Below the pieces are notes generated by a model that had not been told where the DNA came from, did no database searches, and worked only from the letters and a program-made list of their open reading frames with translations. DNA of 64,000 nucleotides, taken from assembly GCF_035987325.1 (NCBI RefSeq), contig NZ_CP108488.1, forward strand, positions 4,960,001-5,024,000. Reading direction: 5' to 3'. How positions within the stretch are numbered: position 1 is the stretch's first letter; each line of letters opens with the position of its first letter. Both the position numbers and the translations under genes were made by a program. This stretch comes from Streptomyces sp. NBC_01244 (GTDB lineage Bacteria > Actinomycetota > Actinomycetes > Streptomycetales > Streptomycetaceae). Of the stretch, positions 28,320 to 36,090 are shown in pieces.

Positions 28320-29135
28320 TCATCTCCGGTCCCCTCCCCGGCGGGCACCGGCGGCGAGGAAGCCGGCGACGGTCGCGCGGGGCGTGCCCCCGGTCACCAA
28401 CGCCTCGCCGACCAGTACCGCGTCCGCCCCTTCGGCCGCGTACGCGGCGACGTCCTCGGCGTCGCGCACGCCCGACTCCGCGATCCGGACGATGTCGTCG
28501 GGGATGGCCGCCGAGAGCTTGCCGAAGGTCCGCCGGTCCACCTCGAGGGTGCGCAGGTCACGGGCGTTGACCCCGATGATCCGTGCGCCGGCGGCGACCG
28601 CGCGGGCCACCTCCTGCTCGGTGTGGACCTCGACGAGCGGGGTCAGACCGATGTCCTCGGCCAGCTTGATCAGCGTGACCAGGTCCTCCTGGGACAGCGC
28701 CGCCACGATCAGCAGGGCGAGGTCGGCCTGGTGGGCCCGGGCCTCCCACAGCTGGTACTGGCTGACGATGAAGTCCTTGCGCAGGACCGGGATGGAGACC
28801 CGGGCGCGGACCGCGTCCAGGTCGTCCAGCGAGCCGCGGAAGCGGCGCTCCTCGGTGAGGACGCTGACCACCGCCGCCCCGCCGGCCTCGTAGGCCGCGG
28901 CCAGTTCGGCCGGGTCGGGGATGACCGCGAGCGGGCCCTTGGAGGGGCTGGCCCGTTTGACCTCCGCGATGACCTGGACGCCCTCCGGGCGGCGCAGGGC
29001 GGCCACGGCGTCGACGGGCGGGCAGGCCCCGGCGGCCAGGGCCTTCAGGTCGCCGAGCGGCGTGCGGAGCCGGCGCACCGACAGGTCGGCGAGGACGCCC
29101 TCGATGATCGCGTCGAGGGCGCTGCCCGCGCTCAC
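28320..29135 (-). CDS. trpC: Indole-3-glycerol phosphate synthase (cluster copy)
   Basis: A 271-residue TIM-barrel enzyme with [44 protein letters not shown] and [14 protein letters not shown], all expected for TrpC. It closes the indole ring. The GTG start at 29135 overlaps the TGA of the P450 gene (GTGA), so it is translationally coupled to that operon rather than to trpD. This places a primary-type enzyme inside a tailoring operon and argues that indole or tryptophan is the cluster precursor. Confidence 0.94.
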   Translation of the reverse strand: MSAGSALDAIIEGVLADLSVRRLRTPLGDLKALAAGACPPVDAVAALRRPEGVQVIAEVKRASPSKGPLAVIPDPAELAAAYEAGGAAVVSVLTEERRFRGSLDDLDAVRARVSIPVLRKDFIVSQYQLWEARAHQADLALLIVAALSQEDLVTLIKLAEDIGLTPLVEVHTEQEVARAVAAGARIIGVNARDLRTLEVDRRTFGKLSAAIPDDIVRIAESGVRDAEDVAAYAAEGADAVLVGEALVTGGTPRATVAGFLAAGARRGGDRR

Positions 29136-30499
29136 CGGGAGCCCTCCCCGCGCAGGACGACGACCGCGTGGTCGTCGGGCGCCATGAAGAAGCCCTGCAT
29201 CTGCGAGGGCGGCAGGGCCGCCAGGCCCTCCGGGCGCTCCAGGGTGTGGGCGGTCAGGACCCGGGTGAGGATCGCCTTCATCTCGCCGAGCGAGAAGCCG
29301 CGGCCGACGCACATCCGGCTGCCGCCGCCGAACGCGCCCCAGGCGTAGGCCTCGTGGGACTCGCCGAGGAACCGCTCGGGGCGGAACTCCAGCGGGTCCT
29401 TCCACACCTCCGGCGAGCGCTGGAGCAGGTAGGCGCAGTGCACCAGGATGGTGCCGGCCGGGATGACGTAGCCGTCGAGCTCCAGGTCCTGCTTGAGCAG
29501 CCGGACCCCGTTGAGCGGGGTGACCGGGTGCAGGCGCAGCACCTCCTTGAGCACGGCCTCCAGGTACGGGGACTCGGCGAGCGAGTCGCGGGTGATCTCG
29601 CGTCCGTCCTGGTGGATCTCACGCAGTTCGGCCGTGAGGAGCTCGCGCACCCGGTCGTCGTCCAGCAGCCGCAGGAAGGCCCAGGACAGGGTGTTCGCCG
29701 TGGTGGAGAAGCCCGTGTAGAGGAGGCTGAACACCTCGTCGCGCACTGTGTCGTGGGTGAGTTCCTCGTCCTTGTCCTGTCCCAGGCGCAGCAGGGTGGT
29801 GAGGAAGTCGTCCTTGCCGCGCCGGTCCGCCCTCTCGATGTAGCCGTCGATGCGCCGGGCGATGAAGGCGCGCAGCGAGGCGTCCGCGTCGATGATCTCG
29901 GCGCGGGTGTACTTGGCGTTCTCCGTGCGCAGCAGCATGGCCCGGAGCTCGTCCTGCTCCCCGGGGGACATGTTGCCGCAGACCACGTCGGTGATGACCT
30001 GGGAGGTCAGGTTCTGGAGCTCGTCGTAGAGGGGGAACGGGGTGTCCCGGGGCCACTCCCCGATGACGCGGTCCAGGGTGCCCAGGACCAGCGGCGAGTA
30101 GTCCTGGCTGCCGCCGAAGGCGGGGTGCAGGCGCCCGCGGCGGCACCGGTGGGACGCTCCGTCGATGTAGCCGACGGAGGATTCGTCGGTGCCGAAGAAC
30201 AGCTTGTTGGCCTGGGCGCCGCTGGCGACCGCCTCGGGGGCCTCGTACATGGCCTTGACCTGGTGCGGGCGGGTGAGGAACGCCCACTGGCCGTTGGCCG
30301 GGATGTGTTCGAGCCCCTCGTTGCCGAGGTTGCCGAGCGGCAGCTGGAACAGCGTGCCGTGGGCCTGCTCCAGTTCCAGCAGATTGCCGAACGGGTCCGC
30401 GTTGAAACGGGCGACGATCTCCTCGGGGGTGCCGGAGGGCGAGGGCGGCGGGCCGCCCGTGCCCTGGTGTGCGGATGTCGGATGGTCGGTGACCGACAT
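29132..30499 (-). CDS. Cytochrome P450
   Basis: A 455-residue P450 with heme loop [13 protein letters not shown] (Cys about 397), ExxR in KEVLRLHPV, and the I-helix [15 protein letters not shown] (about 259-273). In the I-helix the usual acid of the AGx(D/E)T pair is Ser in this protein (TGFST), while the threonine remains. Such changes are known in P450s with unusual chemistry. It has no transmembrane anchor and would need ferredoxin and reductase from elsewhere. Its TGA overlaps the GTG of trpC, and the aromatic decarboxylase gene ends one base upstream (30501), so it is in the same operon. The substrate is probably an indole or aniline. Confidence 0.93.
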   Translation of the reverse strand: MSVTDHPTSAHQGTGGPPPSPSGTPEEIVARFNADPFGNLLELEQAHGTLFQLPLGNLGNEGLEHIPANGQWAFLTRPHQVKAMYEAPEAVASGAQANKLFFGTDESSVGYIDGASHRCRRGRLHPAFGGSQDYSPLVLGTLDRVIGEWPRDTPFPLYDELQNLTSQVITDVVCGNMSPGEQDELRAMLLRTENAKYTRAEIIDADASLRAFIARRIDGYIERADRRGKDDFLTTLLRLGQDKDEELTHDTVRDEVFSLLYTGFSTTANTLSWAFLRLLDDDRVRELLTAELREIHQDGREITRDSLAESPYLEAVLKEVLRLHPVTPLNGVRLLKQDLELDGYVIPAGTILVHCAYLLQRSPEVWKDPLEFRPERFLGESHEAYAWGAFGGGSRMCVGRGFSLGEMKAILTRVLTAHTLERPEGLAALPPSQMQGFFMAPDDHAVVVLRGEGSR

Positions 30500-30500
30500 G

Positions 30501-31991
30501 TCAGATCTCCTCGGGTGCGCGGAGCCGGCCGGCGGCCCACGCGATGTCCTTGAGCAGCTGGTCCACGACGGCCCTGCCGGTCCGGGGGTGCAGGATGCAG
30601 ACCCGGACGACCATGCCGTGCCGGGGCAGTTCGGTCGTCGTCAGATAGACGTTGCCGTGGGAGCACACGAGCTCGCACAGCTTGGCGTTGAGCCGGTCCA
30701 GTTCGCCTTGGCCGAGGCCTTCGGCGGTGAACTTGAAGTTGAGCACGGGCAGGTGCAGGGGGTGGTCCGCGACCACCTCCAGCCCGTCGATGCGCGGGAG
30801 TTCGCGCGCGAGGTACTCGATCAGGTCGAGCTTCTCGTCCATGCAGGCCTCGAAGGCGTCGACGCCGTGCATCTTCAGCGGCAGCCACGCGGTGAGGCCG
30901 CGGATCTCCCGGGACAGCTCGGGGCCGTAGGTGCAGAAGTCCCCGATCTCGTCCTCTTCGACGAGGCCCGGCAGATAGGAGGCGCCGGGGATCTCGAAGG
31001 TGCGGCGCAGGCTCTCCTGGTCCTTGACGAGCAGGGCCGAGCTTCCGTGCGGGAGGAAGAGGGACTTGTGCGCGTCGACGGCGATCGAGTCGGCCTCCTC
31101 GATGCCCCGCAGCGCGGCGCGGCCGCGCTCGGTGATGCGGAAGAAGCCGCCGAAGCAGGCGTCGGCGTGGAACCAGATGCCCTCCTCGCGGCAGATCCCG
31201 GCGATCGCCGCCAGGTCGTCCACCGCACCGGAATTGGTGGTTCCGGCGGTGCCCACGACGGCGGCAGGAACCAGCCCGGCGGCCCGGTCGGCGGCGATGG
31301 CGGCCCGCAGGGCGCCGAGGTCCATCGCGCAGTCCTCGCGGGCGGCCACCGAGCGGATCCGGGAGCCCGGGATGCCGGCGATGCCGGCCGCCTTGGCGAC
31401 CGAGTAGTGGCCCTCGGAGGAGACGTAGACGACGGGCTCCCCGGGGAGGTCCTCGGCGGCCCGCCGGGCGCAGAGCAGGCCCATCAGGTTGGCTATGGAG
31501 CCGCCCGTGGTGAGGTACCCGAAGGAGCCCTCCCCGTAGCCGAGCATCCGGCCGTACCAGCGGATGACGTTGCGCTCGATCTGCTGGAAGCCGGGGGCGG
31601 CGATCCACACTCCGGCGAAGCGGTTGATCGAGCGGGCGATGAAGTCGCCGACCGCGCCCTGGAAGAGGCCCCCGGAGGGGACGTGCGCCATGAACCCGGG
31701 GTGGGGGTGCATGGTGCCGTTGGCGGTGGCCGGGCCGAAGAGCTCGTCGAGGAGCTCGCCGACCTCGGCCCCTTGCCGCGGGATCTCGTCCTCGCGCAGT
31801 TCGGCGCAGATCTTGCGGCCCGCCTCGTACGCCTCCGTCTGCAGGGAGTCGTTGACGTAGCTGGCGGGGTGCGCGCCGTCGGCCAGCTCCTGGTGGAAGC
31901 CGAGGACCCGCTCGGAGACGGCGTCGAGCAGTGCGCGCATGGCCTGCGGGGAGAGGTTGAGTGCCAGCTCCTCCTGCTGCCCCGCGGTCAC
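30501..31991 (-). CDS. PLP-dependent aromatic L-amino acid decarboxylase
   Basis: A 496-residue group II decarboxylase. It has VGTAGTTNSGAVDD, WFHADACFGG, the PLP lysine in SIAVDAHKSLFLPHG, and GYLTTGGSIANLMGL. These enzymes decarboxylate tryptophan, 5-hydroxytryptophan, DOPA or similar. With TrpC and a kynurenine-monooxygenase-like protein next door, tryptophan or a hydroxylated or ring-opened derivative is the likely substrate, giving tryptamine or an equivalent amine. The GTG at 31991 overlaps the TGA of the upstream monooxygenase gene, so it is translationally coupled. Tyrosine or glutamate decarboxylase activity is less likely but not excluded. Confidence 0.88.
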   Translation of the reverse strand: MTAGQQEELALNLSPQAMRALLDAVSERVLGFHQELADGAHPASYVNDSLQTEAYEAGRKICAELREDEIPRQGAEVGELLDELFGPATANGTMHPHPGFMAHVPSGGLFQGAVGDFIARSINRFAGVWIAAPGFQQIERNVIRWYGRMLGYGEGSFGYLTTGGSIANLMGLLCARRAAEDLPGEPVVYVSSEGHYSVAKAAGIAGIPGSRIRSVAAREDCAMDLGALRAAIAADRAAGLVPAAVVGTAGTTNSGAVDDLAAIAGICREEGIWFHADACFGGFFRITERGRAALRGIEEADSIAVDAHKSLFLPHGSSALLVKDQESLRRTFEIPGASYLPGLVEEDEIGDFCTYGPELSREIRGLTAWLPLKMHGVDAFEACMDEKLDLIEYLARELPRIDGLEVVADHPLHLPVLNFKFTAEGLGQGELDRLNAKLCELVCSHGNVYLTTTELPRHGMVVRVCILHPRTGRAVVDQLLKDIAWAAGRLRAPEEI

Positions 31992-33457
31992 TTCTTGCCC
32001 CCGCGGGTCGCGGCGGTCGCGGTGGTGACGCCGCCCGCGCCGGCCGTGGTGCCGGGGTCGGTGTGGCCGGCGACGGACCTCCCCTTGCCCCCGATCCGCT
32101 CGCCGAAGGCCTGGTGGATCTTCCCGGCCTCGGTCTCCGGATCGAAGCGCTCCAGCAGGTCCGTGAGGGCCTGCTGGTCGCGTTCGTACAGCTCCAGGGA
32201 GACGTCGTACGGGATGGTCGTGAAGGCCACGCGCTGGTAGAGCGGGACGAAGTGGTCCGGGTAGCGCTCGTGCAGCTCCCGTTCGATGCGCCGCTGTGTG
32301 TGGTACTGCTGCTGTCCGGCCTGCGCGCTGAGCTCGTCCAGGTGGGCCCGGGACAGCGCGATGATCGCGTCGCCCGGCGCCTTGCGGGCGGCCGTGAAGT
32401 CGGCCAGCGTCTGCTGGACGGCGGCGGCCGGGTCGTGCCGGGTGAGCGCCCGCTGGAACAGCTCGATGAAGGTCGCGACGTCCTCGAAGCTGCAGTTGAT
32501 GCCCTGTCCGTAGAACGGGACCATCGTGTGCGCGGCGTCGCCGAGGAGCACGGTGCGGCCGTAGTGGAACGGGTTGCACCGGACGATCTTCAAGGAGGCC
32601 GGCGGAGCGGCGAAGAAGTCGTCCGTCAGGTCGGGGAGCAGACTCACCGCGTCCGGGAAGTACTTGTAGAAGAACGCCTTCACCGCCGCGGAGGTGGTGA
32701 GCTGGCGCAGGCCCGGACGGCCGTTCTCGTCGGGATCCAGCGGCATGAACAGCGTCGTGGTGTACGAGCCGTCCTGGTTGGGCTGGGCGATGAGGACGAA
32801 CTCGCCGCGCGGCCACAGGTGCAGGGCGTGCCGGTCGTCGCCGCTGGTCATCGTGCGCAGCGCGTGCTCGCCCTTGCCGCCGGGCGGCATGTGGAGCTCG
32901 ATGTAGCCGTGCTTGATGAACTCCTGCTGGACCTCGAGCCGGGCGCCGGCCTTGGTCATCTCGTGCCGGACGATGCTGTTGGCACCGTCCACGCCGAGCA
33001 GCAGGTCGCCCTCGGCCTCCCGGACGCCCTTGTCCTTCGCGACGAAGACGGCGCGGGCGTTGCGGGTGTCGACCTTGATCGCCTCGTGGTCGAAGAAGAC
33101 CCGGGCTCCGGCTTCCTCCGCCTCGGTGAGCAGGGTGCAGTGGAGCACGTGGCGCGGGATGGACAGGAGATGGTGTTCCTTGGTCCCGTAGGGCTGGGAC
33201 GTCAGGGAACCGTCGTCGTGGTGCACGACCCGCCGCGGGCACGGGACACCGTGGCCGTAGAGGACGTCGCGCAGTTCCGGATCGAGCGTGGACAGGCCGC
33301 GCAAGGTCAGGGTGAGGTTGAAGGAATGACCGCGCCCGGTGCGCGGCAGACGCGGATCGGGACCGCGTTCGTAGATGTCGACTTCGATGGAAAGTTTGCG
33401 CAGCTGCCGTGCCACGAGGCAGCTGACGGGGCCCCCACCGATGAGGATCGCTCTCAA
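31988..33457 (-). CDS. FAD-dependent monooxygenase, kynurenine 3-monooxygenase-like
   Basis: A 489-residue class A flavoprotein. It follows the KMO layout: ILIGGGPVSCLVARQL at the N-terminus (the last Gly of GxGxxG is replaced by Ser), YERGPDPRLPR, GRGHSFNLTLTLRGL, LTSQPYGTKEHHLLSIPR, GVDGANSIVRHEM, LLGDAAHTMVPFYGQGINCSFED. It likely hydroxylates an aromatic ring next to an amino group, such as kynurenine, anthranilate or tryptamine. The start is a TTG at 33457, chosen because GGAGG lies eight bases upstream and it begins the flavin-binding strand. It overlaps the decarboxylase gene and begins the operon. Whether kynurenine itself is made is unknown because no tryptophan dioxygenase is seen. 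Confidence 0.83.
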   Translation of the reverse strand: MRAILIGGGPVSCLVARQLRKLSIEVDIYERGPDPRLPRTGRGHSFNLTLTLRGLSTLDPELRDVLYGHGVPCPRRVVHHDDGSLTSQPYGTKEHHLLSIPRHVLHCTLLTEAEEAGARVFFDHEAIKVDTRNARAVFVAKDKGVREAEGDLLLGVDGANSIVRHEMTKAGARLEVQQEFIKHGYIELHMPPGGKGEHALRTMTSGDDRHALHLWPRGEFVLIAQPNQDGSYTTTLFMPLDPDENGRPGLRQLTTSAAVKAFFYKYFPDAVSLLPDLTDDFFAAPPASLKIVRCNPFHYGRTVLLGDAAHTMVPFYGQGINCSFEDVATFIELFQRALTRHDPAAAVQQTLADFTAARKAPGDAIIALSRAHLDELSAQAGQQQYHTQRRIERELHERYPDHFVPLYQRVAFTTIPYDVSLELYERDQQALTDLLERFDPETEAGKIHQAFGERIGGKGRSVAGHTDPGTTAGAGGVTTATAATRGGKK

Positions 33458-33596
33458 GGGAAAGTCCTCCAGATTCTGTGTACAGAGCGGCAGTTGAGCC
33501 GATGTGTCACACGCGGCGATCCTCAGGCCAAAGTTTCCGGGCGGACAACGGAACAGAGGTCGGTGTGTCACCTCCGGAGTGACCGGAACACGGCGT

Positions 33597-34592
33597 TCAG
33601 GAGGCCGGAACCGGCATTTTGCGGGACGGACGGTGCACGGCCCCCTCCCACAGCGGCTTCACGCGCGGCAGGCTCGACGGCGGCTGCGGAAGCGTCGCCG
33701 GATACACGGCGTCGATCTCGCGGGCGATCGTCACGCGGCTGATCAGCTGCGAGTGGTCCGAGCGCGGCAGTTCCACCTCGAAGAGGTCGTGCAGCAGCGC
33801 CGGGATCTCCTGCGGCTTGAACCGGCGCTCGGTGGCCGTACCGTCCGGCAGCACGGTGGTCAGGACGGTGCTGTCGAGGAAGTGGTGCTCCCGCTCACCC
33901 ATCTTCTGGGCCACCAGGCGGCACGCGAACGGCGAGCGCGGGTGCGTGGACAGGAAGTGGTTCGCGACCAGCCAGTCCTGTGGGTGGCGCTGGTCCAGGG
34001 TGAAGGCGTGCAGGTCGAACCAGCCCTGCGGACCGCTGGCCTGGAGCGCGTACACGCCGTCGCCCAGCTCGGTGGTCTCCCGGTTCAGCCGGAAGCCCCA
34101 GCCGTCGGAGGTCACCTCGGCGCCGTCCGCCAGCTCGACGGGCTCCAGCGGGTTGCGGCCGAACCCCGGGTCGCACACCCACACCCGGCCGGTCTCGGCG
34201 GTCTCCGCCGTTTCCACCCGCAGCAGGGCGTGCGTGGCCGGGCGGATGCCGTCGGCGCCGACCCGGACCCGCGAGGCGAGCCCCGTCACCGCGAAGCCGA
34301 TGCGCTCCAGCGCGGCCGCGAGCAGCAGGTTGTGCTCGTAGCAGTAGCCGCCGCGGCGCCGGCGCACCAGCTTGTTCTGCAGATCCAGCAGGTCCAGGGA
34401 GACCGGTCGGCCGAGGACGATGTCGACGACCTCGAAGGGGATGGCGGTGATGTGCGCCCGGGTCAGGGCACGGAGCACATCGATCGTGGGGGCGAGCTCC
34501 CCGGTGTAGCCGATCCGCAGGAGGTACGCGTCCAGATCAAGTCGGCTGCCCTGCCAGGCCGTGGCGTCGTCGTTCTGCATCATGGCGCTCAT
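33597..34592 (-). CDS. Arylamine N-acetyltransferase 1
   Basis: A 331-residue NAT. The catalytic triad is visible: Cys84 in GGYCYEHN, His121 in THALL and Asp141 in CDPGFGRN. Around it are YLLRIGY at the start and FEVVDIVLGRPVSLDL. NAT enzymes move acetyl or other acyl groups from CoA to aromatic amines, and relatives form amides in antibiotic pathways. Two further NAT genes lie in the cluster (58636-59490 and the edge at 63563). It is separated from the monooxygenase operon by 140 bases. It may acylate an aniline or tryptamine, either as protection or as part of the product. Confidence 0.9.
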   Translation of the reverse strand: MSAMMQNDDATAWQGSRLDLDAYLLRIGYTGELAPTIDVLRALTRAHITAIPFEVVDIVLGRPVSLDLLDLQNKLVRRRRGGYCYEHNLLLAAALERIGFAVTGLASRVRVGADGIRPATHALLRVETAETAETGRVWVCDPGFGRNPLEPVELADGAEVTSDGWGFRLNRETTELGDGVYALQASGPQGWFDLHAFTLDQRHPQDWLVANHFLSTHPRSPFACRLVAQKMGEREHHFLDSTVLTTVLPDGTATERRFKPQEIPALLHDLFEVELPRSDHSQLISRVTIAREIDAVYPATLPQPPSSLPRVKPLWEGAVHRPSRKMPVPAS

Positions 34593-34801
34593 CGTGCATA
34601 CCGGACCCGCAACGGTCCGGTGTCCGGTCCCGAGAACGTCAGATCGGCCGGGAATCCATCACCTTCGCCACCTGCCCGGGTACCACCCGACCCCCCCGCA
34701 TCCCTTGTGCCGCAAGGGCTGTGGGGCCCCGCCACCACCCTCCGGGCACACCCAGGTGGCCGCCGCACCTCCCCTGCGCGCAGGTCCCCGGCGGACGGTG
34801 T

Positions 34802-34820
34802 GACTGCATCCGACGCAGTC
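34802..34820. promoter_or_regulatory. 19-bp near-perfect palindrome upstream of transposase-like gene
   Basis: GACTGCATC-C-GACGCAGTC (one mismatched pair) ends 13 bases before the ATG of the transposase-like gene, with AAGGGGG between. It is operator-like. Ten of its bases (CCGACGCAGT) recur at 42314, upstream of the plus-strand ligase gene. The binding protein is unknown. Confidence 0.55.
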
Positions 34821-34833
34821 AAGGGGGCATGTC

Positions 34834-36090
34834 ATGACCACCGTCATGAACACCAACGTCCGGAAGGAAGGGTCCGTCGTGGGGGCGCAGAGGGGCCGCG
34901 CCACCGCGGTCCAGCTCCGGCGAGACCAGCTGAGCGAGGTGACCGAGGACCTGTGCGCCACGGTCTTCGCCTCGCTCCGCCGCAAGGATCAGCGGGAAAG
35001 AGGCCTGCAGTACGTACGGGGCCTGCTCACCACCCATGGGCGCAAGTCGATCCGCAGCATCGCCGCGCAGGTCGGGGGCCCCGCCGCCGAGCAGAGCCTG
35101 CACCACTTCATCTCCAGTTCCACCTGGGACTGGCAGCCCATCCGCACCGCGCTCTCGCGCTACCTGGAGGCCTCCACCCCGCTCACCGCGTGGGTCGCCC
35201 AGCCGATGGCGATACCCAAGGGCGGCGAGCACTCCGTGGGCGTGGGCCACCGCTTCGACCCGCACCAGGGCCAGATGTTCCGCGGCCAGCAGGCCTTCGG
35301 CACCTGGTTCATCTCTCCCGAGATGGCCACTCCGGTGGGCTGGCGGCTCTTCCTGCCGGACGCCGAGAACAACGCCGAGGCCGTGGCCAATTCGGCCCAG
35401 CGCCAGGTCGGCGCGCCCGAGGCCGCGCAGCACATGTCGTACGAGGAGTGCGCCGCGAGCGGCGTCATCGAGACGGTCAAGGCCTCCGGGATGCCCGCGC
35501 GTCCCGTGGTCCTCGACATCCGGCACATCGGCACCCGCCTGACGATGAACCGCTTCGCCGAGGCCCGGGTACCCGTCATCGCGCGGATCAGCCCGAACAG
35601 CCGGCTGCTCGTCACCGACCCGGCACTGCCCGGCTACGGCTCCGGCCTCATGAACGCCGGAGACGTGCTCCAGTCCATCAAGGGGCTGCGCACGCCCGTG
35701 GAATGGCAGGATCCGGTCAACCCGTCCGTGCACCGCAGCAGTCTCGCCGCCGCGGTGCGCGTGATGATGCCCGACCCGTCGCAGTCCCGCCGCCGCCAGC
35801 TGCTGCTGATCGGCGAGTGGACCGACCCGCGCCGGCTGCCGACCCAGATGTGGATCACCGACCTGACCCGGCTGCCCGTGGGGCCGCTGCTGCGGCTCAC
35901 CAAGAAGGCCCGCCGGGTCACGCTCTCCGCCCAGCACAGCGGCCAGGAACTGGGCCTGCGCGACTACGCGGGGCGCTCCCTGCACGGCTGGCACCGGCAC
36001 GTCACCATGGCCTCCATCGCGCACGCCGCCCACAGCCTCGTGGGTCCGGCGCAGCACCAGGAGTCCTACGCCGTGCCCGCGACCTCCTGA
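34834..36090 (+). CDS. IS701-type transposase-like protein, catalytically degenerate
   Basis: A 418-residue protein with the IS701 DDE fold: GLQYVRGLLTTHGRKSIRSIA, SLHHFISSSTWDW, PKGGEHSVGVGHRFDPHQGQ and a final RSLHGWHRHVTMASIAHA. Active relatives have VDETGF before PKKG and YEVR before W. Here these are WVAQPMAIPKGG (119-131) and DYAGRS, so the first Asp and the last Glu appear to be lost. No terminal inverted repeats or target duplications were seen and a normal promoter region precedes it. Such proteins recur in Streptomyces clusters and likely serve as DNA-binding regulators. Its 3' end overlaps the pucR 3' end by 25 bases (convergent). Confidence 0.82.
   Translation: MTTVMNTNVRKEGSVVGAQRGRATAVQLRRDQLSEVTEDLCATVFASLRRKDQRERGLQYVRGLLTTHGRKSIRSIAAQVGGPAAEQSLHHFISSSTWDWQPIRTALSRYLEASTPLTAWVAQPMAIPKGGEHSVGVGHRFDPHQGQMFRGQQAFGTWFISPEMATPVGWRLFLPDAENNAEAVANSAQRQVGAPEAAQHMSYEECAASGVIETVKASGMPARPVVLDIRHIGTRLTMNRFAEARVPVIARISPNSRLLVTDPALPGYGSGLMNAGDVLQSIKGLRTPVEWQDPVNPSVHRSSLAAAVRVMMPDPSQSRRRQLLLIGEWTDPRRLPTQMWITDLTRLPVGPLLRLTKKARRVTLSAQHSGQELGLRDYAGRSLHGWHRHVTMASIAHAAHSLVGPAQHQESYAVPATS

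Noticed and set aside
34834..36090. Active insertion sequence
   Set aside because: No terminal inverted repeats or target duplications are seen, two of three catalytic acids look lost, and a normal operator and ribosome binding site precede it.
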